This document shows positions 53,513-61,167 of a stretch of 64,000 nt of DNA, one piece after another. This stretch comes from Rubripirellula sp. Its GTDB lineage: Bacteria > Planctomycetota > Planctomycetia > Pirellulales > Pirellulaceae. The DNA lies in the NCBI GenBank assembly GCA_012270065.1, contig JAAXJB010000039.1:95824-159823 (forward strand), given 5' to 3'. The position numbers were made by a program, and so were the translations under genes. Every line of letters starts with the position of its first letter. The first letter of the stretch is position 1. The notes beneath the pieces were generated by a model. That model was given only the letters and a program-made list of their open reading frames with translations, had not been told where the DNA came from and did no database searches.

Positions 53513-53794
53513 ATGTCACTCTACAACAACGCCAGTCAACCATTGCCCGGAGGACACGATCCGGTCGGACCGGACAGCAAGGAGTTTGTCGATCGGCGTA
53601 GTACTGCAACAAGCAGTCAGCAGCAGGCGGAACGGAGACAATTTGGCAGCTCCCATAATGGACTTTCACCGGCAGGTCGTGAACTCGCTGTTGCCATTGA
53701 TGAATACAAAATGCAACATCATCGCCGTTATCTGACCTGCGACGAAATGCTTGCGGTGATGACCAAGCTGGGTTACCGGAAAGCCGATGGCTGA
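53513..53794 (+). CDS. Small protein, probably planctomycete-conserved
   Basis: The product has 93 residues with no membrane helix and no signal. The N-terminal half is polar (MSLYNNASQPLPGGHDPVGP, then a Gln/Ser-rich run), and the C-terminal half looks like a compact helical domain: LSPAGRELAVAIDEYKMQHHRRYLTCDEMLAVMTKLGYRKADG. The pattern ELxxAIDxYKxxHxRRxxTxxEMLxVMxxLGYRK is one I associate with small planctomycete proteins, but I cannot confirm it here. It is convergent with the CNNM-like gene that ends 10 bases after it. Function unknown. Confidence 0.7.
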   Translation: MSLYNNASQPLPGGHDPVGPDSKEFVDRRSTATSSQQQAERRQFGSSHNGLSPAGRELAVAIDEYKMQHHRRYLTCDEMLAVMTKLGYRKADG

Positions 53795-53804
53795 TTGCAC
53801 ACTT

Positions 53805-54746
53805 TCATTTCATGAGTGGCTGCAATAGCTGACGGCGGGTCACAACGCCGCGAACCTCGGATTTTTCATCACGCAGGATGGCGATTTCACCGCCAGAATC
53901 GTACAGATTCAACAGCAATCTCAGATGGCGATCTTCTGTCCTGCCATTCAGCACGGGCTGACATTTCAAATTGGGGTTCTCGCCACATAAATCAGCGTAC
54001 CACAGAAATCCGCTGATTCCGTCTTCATCCTTGACAAGAATGAGCGGGTGATTGTGTCGCCTTGCTTCATTCTGCGCCGCATGAACATCAATCGGTGCGG
54101 AGACGATGGCCAATCGGTCCGCTGGCACCCCAAATGAAATCGCCGGCTCACTGCCCACCTCGTATAAACGCTGCGCTAACGAACGCTGACCTGCAACAAG
54201 GATTCCTGCCTCGTAACCATGTTTCAGCACCTGCTCCAATTCACCACGAGCCATCGCCAATCGCAAGCGGAAAGGGGTCTGGCCAGTTATTTTCTGCAAA
54301 GCCCTGCCCAATAATCCCAGGATCAGCGACACGGGACTCAGCAACACGGTCGTCAGTAACAGTGGTGGGCGAGCCACGGTCAGCAATCGATATGGAGCAT
54401 GATAGAAGAAGTACTTGGGAAGCAGTTCTCCAAAAACGAATACAATTGGTGTCAACAAGATTGGCCCCAGCAATTCAGCACTGGACCCGACACCGAACCA
54501 GGCAGCCACCCCCATCACAATGGCGAAACTGGTCACGTAATTGGCGAGGTTGTTTCCTACCAGAGTCGTAGCCACAAAAATCGCCGGATGATTCAACAAC
54601 CAAATCATCCAGCGGGCCGTCTTCGACCCACTCAATCCGTCGAGAACAAGACGCGTACGCGAAACCCGATAAAAACCGGTTTCGCTACCACTGAAAAAAG
54701 CACTCAGGGAGAGCCCCAGCAGGAACAACAGTAAAGCAACGATCAT
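53805..54746 (-). CDS. DUF21/CNNM-type membrane protein without CorC domain
   Basis: This is the second of two tandem CNNM/CorB-like proteins. ATG 54746 overlaps the upstream gene's stop (ATGA). The DUF21 domain (about 1-180) opens with ALLLFLLGLSLSAFFSGSETGFYRVSRTRLVLD and has ANYVTSFAIVMGVA and GELLPKYFFYHAPYR. A CBS-pair region (about 200-313) with SEPAISFGVPADRLAIVSA and GVVTRRQLLQPL follows. Unlike its neighbour it stops there and has no CorC_HlyC C-terminal domain. Members are linked to magnesium or cobalt transport or resistance. It probably works with the neighbouring protein. Confidence 0.86.
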   Translation of the reverse strand: MIVALLLFLLGLSLSAFFSGSETGFYRVSRTRLVLDGLSGSKTARWMIWLLNHPAIFVATTLVGNNLANYVTSFAIVMGVAAWFGVGSSAELLGPILLTPIVFVFGELLPKYFFYHAPYRLLTVARPPLLLTTVLLSPVSLILGLLGRALQKITGQTPFRLRLAMARGELEQVLKHGYEAGILVAGQRSLAQRLYEVGSEPAISFGVPADRLAIVSAPIDVHAAQNEARRHNHPLILVKDEDGISGFLWYADLCGENPNLKCQPVLNGRTEDRHLRLLLNLYDSGGEIAILRDEKSEVRGVVTRRQLLQPLMK

Positions 54747-55993
54747 GGAAGCTCTTCCTTCCATTCATCCTGCACAATATCGATCCAGATACCGTCCTCT
54801 TCTGCTTCGACTACTGTCAGCAGGTATCCGGGTAATTTCGCCGTATCGCCAACACGAGGTAATCGCTCGTTGTTTCTCTGGATGTACCCTGCGACCGTAT
54901 TGACGCCTTCCTCGGTCAAATCGATTCCAAGTCGCTTTGCCAAGGCTCGCAGTCTGACCAGACCGGAAACACGAAAGTGGTTTTCTTCAATTTCCTGGAT
55001 GACAACCTCACCGAATGGATCCGCCTGCTGCCGTGGAGCGAGGATGCTTCGCATGATCCCGTCGATTGAGACAGCGCCCAGCAACTCACCAAATTCATTA
55101 ACCACGACAGCAACAGAACGATTCTCATCATTCAATCGATCCAGAACCTGTGAGACACGGGCTGACCACGGAGCATAAATCACCGGTTCGCAAAACGAAT
55201 CCAGATCATCCAACTGGCTCGGACGCAGGGTCCTTATTCGGACAGAGTGTGTAATCATTTCACCGGTCTTGTCGGTCACCATCAGGTATCCACTTGGCGG
55301 CATCATTTCGACCACCTGCTTTGGTACAAGAGGACCGGCACACATCCAGAGTTTGTTTCGAGGTCTCATCAATTCGCCAACCCGAGTCCCTGCAATCTCA
55401 ACAAGCCCCTGAAGGGCCATGCGTTCACGCTGCAACAGCGCGGCATCATCGGTGGTAAGGTTGATGGCCCGCTCGATGTCTGAAAGGTCGATTTCGGGTT
55501 CAGGCTTGAAAGATGGCCAAACCAGACGGCTCGCGGCCTGATTCACCACGGTCACCAAAGGTACAACGGGACTCACCATCCGCACTGCCAGGGAAAGCGG
55601 CGGTCCAAGCATGATGGTAATTCGCAATGGAGCGAGCACAGCGACACTCTTAGGCAACATTTCGCTGAAGAAAATGATGCTCAACAAACTCAGGATGGTA
55701 AATGTGATTGCGACTGTACGCCCCGCGCCATCGTCATTTTCCAATCGAGCACCGACAATTGCCGCAATGGCAAAGTAGGTCATGTTGATCAACAGATTCC
55801 AGAACAGAATCGCAGAAAGCAGGTGTTCGGGACTCTGCAGCATTCTTGCAGCAACCCTTCCCCCAACACCTCCATGCTCCAGCGTTTTTCGACTGCGTTG
55901 CGTGAGTGAAAACATGGCAGCTTCGCTGCCGCTAAATAGAGCACTGAATACAATCAGAACTCCCATGGCAAGAAGCCAAATCCAGACATCCAT
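54743..55993 (-). CDS. CNNM/HlyC-CorC family protein with DUF21, CBS and CorC_HlyC domains
   Basis: This is a full-length CNNM-type membrane protein (416 residues): DUF21 (ALFSGSEAAMFSLTQRSRKTLEHGG, about 20-45, plus FSEMLPKSVAVLAPLRI), the CBS pair (about 185-310; EIAGTRVGELMRPRNKLWMC and SVAVVVNEFGELLGAVSIDGIM), and a C-terminal CorC_HlyC domain (about 330-412; VSGLVRLRALAKRLGIDL and GYLLTVVEAEEDGIWI). It is likely to work in Mg or Co transport or in protecting the membrane. ATG 55993 is preferred over TTG 56005, since the latter overlaps the stop of the ABC permease. It is the middle gene of an operon of three. Confidence 0.92.
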   Translation of the reverse strand: MDVWIWLLAMGVLIVFSALFSGSEAAMFSLTQRSRKTLEHGGVGGRVAARMLQSPEHLLSAILFWNLLINMTYFAIAAIVGARLENDDGAGRTVAITFTILSLLSIIFFSEMLPKSVAVLAPLRITIMLGPPLSLAVRMVSPVVPLVTVVNQAASRLVWPSFKPEPEIDLSDIERAINLTTDDAALLQRERMALQGLVEIAGTRVGELMRPRNKLWMCAGPLVPKQVVEMMPPSGYLMVTDKTGEMITHSVRIRTLRPSQLDDLDSFCEPVIYAPWSARVSQVLDRLNDENRSVAVVVNEFGELLGAVSIDGIMRSILAPRQQADPFGEVVIQEIEENHFRVSGLVRLRALAKRLGIDLTEEGVNTVAGYIQRNNERLPRVGDTAKLPGYLLTVVEAEEDGIWIDIVQDEWKEELP

Positions 55994-56001
55994 GATCCAA
56001 T

Positions 56002-57774
56002 TCAAGCGTTGTCCCCACCAGCACCACGATCACGTTCGAGAGATACATCAAAATCGCTCAATGAGGGGATCATCATCGCAGCCGTTGTGAAGACGTAACC
56101 AACCAACAATGCAAAGAACACATACAAATGATCCGTTTGCAGGAGGAATTGAGTAATTGCGTAGAAGGTGACGAGGGGCAAACCGAATGAAGCAAAGAAT
56201 ATCGCTGAGGACGGATTCCGCCACCCCAACGATGCAAACAGTGCCGCACCGCCGCCGAGAATCATCACGAGAAATGGAGCCAGCTGAAGCTGAAAGGCAC
56301 CACGAAAACTGACCATGATCGTCATGCAAATCGCGATACCAACACAGAGAAAAAATACTGTACCCAGACTCGCCAGAATCGCAGTCCGTCCAGCAACATA
56401 GTTCAGACCAGAGTGCAAACCAAGCATCACAACAAAAACATAGAGAATGAATGCTCCGAGAATCACATAAACCATATTCTCGTAAGTCATCACGCCACAT
56501 GCGGCGAGCAGAATTACCAGGGTGATCGGCAGCAAAATCATCTCTTTGGCAACATACAGCACACCAATCAGTTTACCAAAAATGAACTCTTGGGGACTGA
56601 GGTCGGTTGCGAGCAGGAGATCGAGCGCGAGTCCATCACGTTCACCTGTGATGGAATTGACAGCCAATGCATTGACCAGAACAAGACTGATCACTCCGAG
56701 CGCAGCGACGGGAATGGTTGCCGATGGAAGAGCTCTCCCTATCCGACCGCCAGGCTCCAAGGCAACGCCCGTTTGAATCTGGGAATAGAGAACCCCAGCG
56801 ATAAAAAGAAAGAAAACTACAAACGCAACACGAATCACGACGATTTTGCGACCATAGGCCCATGTGCGGACTTCGCGCCAAAGAATTGGATTATCCCAGA
56901 CATGTTTCGGAGATCGTGCTTTCCAATCAGTAACCTTACTTTCATTTTCAAGCTCATCCGAAGACTCGGGCTCAGGTGCCTTGACCTTCACATCTCTCGA
57001 CGGATTCCAGACCCTTACCTTTGCTACGCCAAAGGCCAATACCAGAGTTGAGAGCACAACATTACTGACCACAAAGAACACGACACCAGATGCTGTCTCA
57101 CTTGAGAGGCTCGAGAGCGGCGATGCCGCAGCAGCCAAAGCTCGCGGAGGGCTGAATAGCAAGGTCATGGACTGCGGTGCCTCAACGAGGAAAGCAGCCA
57201 AGACCTCACCAATTCCCATGTACAGCAGCAAGCCAAGTACCGTCATCGCAATCGCCTGAAACGTCTTGTCACGCCACATACCAACCACCGTGCCGATACT
57301 ACCGGCGAGAACAATGGTTGCAGCTGTGACCACGAAGACTCCCAAAACCTGCTGTGGCGACACGCCACCAAGGAGTGGCAAAGCCATGAATAGCGGCAAT
57401 GCGCCCAGTAGCATCGTCATCGGAGTCAGCAGGGTTGCGGTCAGCTTGCCAACAACAACTTCAAAACCTGATAGTCGCGTCAGTAACAACAAGAGCAAGG
57501 TGCGGCGATCTTTTTCCTGAGCCACGCTACTGGCAGCACCGACGGCAGCAAAACTGGCCAGCACAAGTAACTGCAACGGCGCCAAGAGCGTGAACATCCA
57601 GCCTCCGAACCGGGCCGAATCGCCACTGGTGGCCAATGATCTGGACCCATCGAGAACCAGATAACCGGTGCAAAGAAGGAGAAAAAGCGTCAAGACATAC
57701 AGACCGCGAATCAGATACGTCTTGGGGCGTTTGGGCACCACTACGGCTTCGCGGTTGAAAATTGGTCCGAACAT
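56002..57774 (-). CDS. ABC-2 type permease, planctomycete MFGPIFNRE type
   Basis: This is a membrane subunit of an ABC exporter with two similar halves. MFGPIFNREAVVVPKRPKTYLIRGLYVLTLFLLL opens the protein, then come DRRTLLLLLLTRLSGFEVVVGKLTATLL and its helices. The second half repeats the pattern: VWDNPILWREVRTWAYGRKIVVIRVAF and ERDGLALDLLLATDLSPQEFIFGKLIGVL. At 590 residues and about 12 helices it is a fused permease. ATG 57774 (MFGPIF) is preferred over ATG 57819. The CNNM genes follow on the same strand with small gaps, so the three form one operon. The ATPase is not in this window. Confidence 0.87.
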   Translation of the reverse strand: MFGPIFNREAVVVPKRPKTYLIRGLYVLTLFLLLCTGYLVLDGSRSLATSGDSARFGGWMFTLLAPLQLLVLASFAAVGAASSVAQEKDRRTLLLLLLTRLSGFEVVVGKLTATLLTPMTMLLGALPLFMALPLLGGVSPQQVLGVFVVTAATIVLAGSIGTVVGMWRDKTFQAIAMTVLGLLLYMGIGEVLAAFLVEAPQSMTLLFSPPRALAAAASPLSSLSSETASGVVFFVVSNVVLSTLVLAFGVAKVRVWNPSRDVKVKAPEPESSDELENESKVTDWKARSPKHVWDNPILWREVRTWAYGRKIVVIRVAFVVFFLFIAGVLYSQIQTGVALEPGGRIGRALPSATIPVAALGVISLVLVNALAVNSITGERDGLALDLLLATDLSPQEFIFGKLIGVLYVAKEMILLPITLVILLAACGVMTYENMVYVILGAFILYVFVVMLGLHSGLNYVAGRTAILASLGTVFFLCVGIAICMTIMVSFRGAFQLQLAPFLVMILGGGAALFASLGWRNPSSAIFFASFGLPLVTFYAITQFLLQTDHLYVFFALLVGYVFTTAAMMIPSLSDFDVSLERDRGAGGDNA

Positions 57775-58041
57775 GTACTCGGGAAATCGGGAGAGAGATG
57801 GAGATGAAATCCGGTCCATAGGGTAGCAAAGCACCACCAACATGGCAGGCGTCAGCTAGTCCCAACAACCGCTACAAACTGATTTATCCGAAAAATGACC
57901 ACTGGGCAGACATTTTAACTTACAGGCACAGCTCAAAGAGCAACTTTACGCAGGAACTCATACTAGTGTTTCTTCGGCCGAGGAATTTCTTGCAAAACGG
58001 GGCTCGGTCGTCGATGAGGACAACCCACCGCAGGTGATTAA

Positions 58042-58230
58042 ATGATTTCCAAGCTAAAAGCCGTTCGCCACTTCTTGATTGAGGAAGAAGGTCCGACGTC
58101 GGTGGAATACGCCATCATGCTCGCAATGATCATAGGAGTATGCATCGTCGCAGTCGTTTATCTGGCAGGGAGAACCGGAGACAGCTTCGATTCATCTGCG
58201 GGAGCGATCTCAGGGGCAATCTCCAACTAG
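58042..58230 (+). CDS. Flp-type type IVb pilin
   Basis: This 62-residue precursor belongs to the Flp/Fap pilin family, which builds Tad-type adhesive pili in the outer envelope. The basic leader MISKLKAVRHFLIEEEGPTSVEYA contains the Glu of the E-Y-A motif (G/E-x-x-x-x-EYAIMLAMI), and the hydrophobic stretch EYAIMLAMIIGVCIVAVVYLA is the assembly helix. The tail (RTGDSFDSSAGAISGAISN) is short. The prepilin peptidase site is the Gly before the PTSVEYA stretch (EEGPTSVEYA). No tad/cpa genes are adjacent in the window. Confidence 0.88.
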   Translation: MISKLKAVRHFLIEEEGPTSVEYAIMLAMIIGVCIVAVVYLAGRTGDSFDSSAGAISGAISN

Positions 58231-58259
58231 TCGTTTCCCCTACCGGAGCCGTCAAAACG

Positions 58260-58775
58260 ATGGATTCTATTTCGCAGGCATCAGCAACTCGACGCCGAAT
58301 CCTGATTGACTCCGGTGTCCAAGGCGTTCTTGTTCGAAGAACTGGTCTCTACGCTGCTGCAACGGGTCTGTATCTGGTAATCGTGTTTGTCCTATCAGAC
58401 GCCCTTAGCCATCCTCGTGAATCTATTGCTGAGTCAGTCTTTCGTTGTTTGGATGAGGCTGTTTTCTGGGCCCCGGGTTTGATGCTGCTGGCGCCTCTAT
58501 TTGCCTATGATCTCATACACGTTTCAAATCGCTTTGTCGGGCCCATGTTCCGACTACGTCGGGAATTAAGGAAACTCTCGAATGGCGAAATGGTAGCGCC
58601 GATCTATTCACGACAAGGTGATTATTGGTCAGATGCCTCCGAGTCGTTCAACCGCTTACGTGATGAGCTGGTCGAACTCAGAGGAATGAAGCTCACAGCT
58701 GACAATACGTCCGATGACGCGATCAACAACGACGTGGACGCACCAGCTGCAGCAGAGCCCTCTCTGGCCGAATGA
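58260..58775 (+). CDS. Small membrane protein with HAMP-like region
   Basis: This 171-residue product begins 29 bases after the pilin stop, suggesting co-transcription. ATG 58260 (MDSISQASATRR) is chosen; the frame extends back into the pilin gene but is not coding there. Two hydrophobic segments (GLYAAATGLYLVIVFVLSDAL and FWAPGLMLLAPLFAYDLIHVSN) are followed by RFVGPMFRLRRELRKLSNGEMVAPIYSRQGDYW, which looks like a HAMP linker, and then a charged coiled-coil tail (FNRLRDELVELRG). No kinase or methyl-accepting domain follows. Its role is unknown; it may sense or position something at the membrane near the pilus. Confidence 0.6.
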   Translation: MDSISQASATRRRILIDSGVQGVLVRRTGLYAAATGLYLVIVFVLSDALSHPRESIAESVFRCLDEAVFWAPGLMLLAPLFAYDLIHVSNRFVGPMFRLRRELRKLSNGEMVAPIYSRQGDYWSDASESFNRLRDELVELRGMKLTADNTSDDAINNDVDAPAAAEPSLAE

Positions 58776-58945
58776 TGCGTAAACGCCAAGTGACAAACTT
58801 GTTCACTTCCAATCCTGAACGCACCCTCTGTGTAAATAGCCAACAGCGGCCAAGCGCGAACCAGCCTTACACCAGCCTCTAAGGTTGTCTTTTTTCACGC
58901 TAATGGCGTAATCATCCGGCAAGGGTTAAAGTGGCCCTCCAACAT

Positions 58946-58966
58946 GGTGTCAACTCTGGTGACACC
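58946..58966. other. Hairpin GGTGTCA-N7-TGACACC in the transporter leader
   Basis: Perfect 7-bp stem (58946-58952 with 58960-58966), loop ACTCTGG. It lies about 127 bases ahead of the GTG start at 59093. The arms also form a dyad operator pattern. Confidence 0.4.
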
Positions 58967-59021
58967 TTTCCATGGGCTGGTATGCTGGATCCACACCATC
59001 CGGCTCAGCACCAGGACTGGA

Positions 59022-59036
59022 CTCGATCGAATCGAG
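59022..59036. other. Hairpin CTCGAT-CGA-ATCGAG in the transporter leader
   Basis: Perfect 6-bp stem with a 3-base loop, 57 bases before the GTG start at 59093 and downstream of the larger hairpin. Confidence 0.35.
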
Positions 59037-59092
59037 CACTGACCCAAAAACAATTCGACCATCATTGCACTCGACTTCGAGGGGCTCAAAGC

Positions 59093-61147
59093 GTGAAGAC
59101 TCTGTTCCAATCAATCTCTGGTGGATCATGCCTCCTTAATCTTGATGCGCGGAGCATGGAAGAAATAATCGAGGCCGCTGTTGAGTTTCTGGTACAAACC
59201 GGCCGGCTTCCAGAAAACCAGCAAAAGCAGGTAGTTGACGGAGTTCTGGAACGTGAAGAAATGGTCCCAACGGTAATCGGCCATGCTTGCGCGGTCCCAC
59301 ATTTCTACAACGAGTCAATCGCTGAACCAGCGATGGTATTCGTGCGTCTTCGACACGGTGCCAACCTCGGTGCGCCAGATGGAATTGCGACCCGTTTCAT
59401 TTTCCTGCTGATCGGCTCCGAACAGCAAACCCTGCAGCACTTGGACGCTCTCTCGTCCATCGCCCGATTGATGTCGGATAATGTTTTCCACTTTGAGCTT
59501 ACCTATGCGAAGAATCAGCAGGATGTGGCTGATGCGATGGAACGTCACATCAAACGCAATGTACTCGCCACGCCACCGAAGCCACGTGAAATTTCCGAGG
59601 GCTTGACCTCGGCGCCGAAGCCGTTTGCCGGAATCAAAGCGGATATCAAACGTCGGCTACCCCACTATCTGGATGATTTCAAAGACGGTTTAAGATCCAA
59701 GAGCATCGCCTCCATTATCTTCATGTTTTTTGCCTGCCTGGCACCGGCAATCACATTTGGCGGACTGCTTGGCAGTGAAACAGGTGGTGCTATTGGCACG
59801 GAACAGATGTTGATCTCTACAGCTGTATGCGGCGTTGTTTATGCATTGGTCGCTGGCCAACCCTTGATCATTTTGGGGGGGATCGGGCCAATGCTGATTT
59901 TCACGATCATTCTCTACCAACTGTGCAATGACTTTGACCAAGGCGATAATTTCTTGGGTATCTACGGTTGGGTTGGAATCTGGACAGCTGTTTTGACTTG
60001 TTTGTTGGCGATAAGCAACGCCAGCAATCTGATGAAATACTTCACACGATTCACCGATGAAATCTTTTCAGCATTGATGTCCCTGATTTTCATTTATAAA
60101 GCAGTGGAAGGGATCATTCAGACGTTCGTGGAGCCCGGTACAGGTGGTACTGAGAAAGCACTTTTGGCACTCATTCTCGCGGTCGGAACCTTTTACATCG
60201 CGATGTCACTGGCGAGATTTCGAAGCAGTATTTATCTGTTCCCATGGATGCGCGAGTTCCTTGCCGACTTCGGTCCCTCAATAGCACTTGCCTGCATGAT
60301 CGGCGTTGCTTGGTGGCTTGGTGATGCCACAACACTCGACACACTGAGCGTAAGTGATACCTCGACCACAGAGCAGGGCGGTGGTTCGTGGCTCGTTGAC
60401 CTCGGCGCGGTTCCACTTTCGATCAAATTATTGGCCATCGGACCGGCAATTCTTGCCACCGTTCTGATTTTCCTCTCACAGAACATTACCGCACGCCTCG
60501 TCAACAGCCCAGGCAATCATCTGGTGAAGGGCGAGTCTTACCACTGGGACCTTGCGGTCATTGGAGGCCTTGTGGGTCTCTGTTCACTTTTCGGATGGCC
60601 ATGGATGGTTGCTGCCACTGTCCGCTCTCTGGCTCACGTGCGTTCGCTCGCAATCATTGAAGAAGTTGTCGGAAAAGAAAACCACCAAAGCGAGATCATT
60701 CATGTGATTGAAAATCGTGTCACAGCTGTTGCTATCCATATCCTGATTGCAGGGACGCTGCTGGCGCTTTCGCTACTGGAATACGTTCCTAAGGCAGCGT
60801 TGTTGGGTATCTTCCTGTTCATGGGATTCGTTTCACTCAAAGGCATCCAGTTCATTGAGCGTCTGGGATACTGGCTTATGGATTCGGCTTTGTATCCGGC
60901 GAATCACTACACCCGAAGGGTACCCACTCGTACGATCCACCTTTTCACCCTGGTACAACTGATCTGCCTGATCGTTCTTTGTGTCGTCAACCTGAGTCCA
61001 TCTAATTCGGTCAAGATCCTGTTTCCAATCTTCATCGCTTTCCTTGTCCCGGTTCGCGCATTGCTCGGCCGCTTCATCGACAAAGACCACCTTGCGTACC
61101 TTGATGCCGATGAAGAACCAGACGACGAGGGTCTACACTGGGTCTAG
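59093..61147 (+). CDS. PTS EIIA-like domain fused to an SLC4-type bicarbonate transporter
   Basis: Residues about 1-165 form a type-2 EIIA domain. GHACAVPH at 63-70 places the phosphorylatable histidine at His70, followed by FYNESIAEPAMVFVRLRHG and the LLIGSEQQTLQHLDALSSIARLM core. From about 190 to 670 is an SLC4/Band-3-like bicarbonate transporter: LRSKSIASIIFMFFACLAPAITFGGLLGSETGG is the standard first-helix segment, then LVAGQPLIILGGIGPMLIFT, and the C-terminal half has GWPWMVAATVRSLAHVRSL and LLGIFLFMGFVSLKGIQF. GTG 59093, with GAGGGG about ten bases ahead, is preferred over the 54-residue-longer frame. The fusion suggests that the PTS phosphorylation state controls bicarbonate uptake, which is inference. 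Confidence 0.87.
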   Translation: MKTLFQSISGGSCLLNLDARSMEEIIEAAVEFLVQTGRLPENQQKQVVDGVLEREEMVPTVIGHACAVPHFYNESIAEPAMVFVRLRHGANLGAPDGIATRFIFLLIGSEQQTLQHLDALSSIARLMSDNVFHFELTYAKNQQDVADAMERHIKRNVLATPPKPREISEGLTSAPKPFAGIKADIKRRLPHYLDDFKDGLRSKSIASIIFMFFACLAPAITFGGLLGSETGGAIGTEQMLISTAVCGVVYALVAGQPLIILGGIGPMLIFTIILYQLCNDFDQGDNFLGIYGWVGIWTAVLTCLLAISNASNLMKYFTRFTDEIFSALMSLIFIYKAVEGIIQTFVEPGTGGTEKALLALILAVGTFYIAMSLARFRSSIYLFPWMREFLADFGPSIALACMIGVAWWLGDATTLDTLSVSDTSTTEQGGGSWLVDLGAVPLSIKLLAIGPAILATVLIFLSQNITARLVNSPGNHLVKGESYHWDLAVIGGLVGLCSLFGWPWMVAATVRSLAHVRSLAIIEEVVGKENHQSEIIHVIENRVTAVAIHILIAGTLLALSLLEYVPKAALLGIFLFMGFVSLKGIQFIERLGYWLMDSALYPANHYTRRVPTRTIHLFTLVQLICLIVLCVVNLSPSNSVKILFPIFIAFLVPVRALLGRFIDKDHLAYLDADEEPDDEGLHWV

Positions 61148-61167
61148 ATGAACCCACATCAATGCAT

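Larger units (their letters stand above)
58776..59092. other. Leader region of the EIIA-SLC4 gene
   Basis: The 317 bases hold no gene that I can support; a frame in phase with the transporter is open from 58931 but its residues are not EIIA-like. Two perfect hairpins (58946-58966 and 59022-59036) are listed separately. No metabolite-riboswitch motif could be recognised by eye. Confidence 0.4.
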
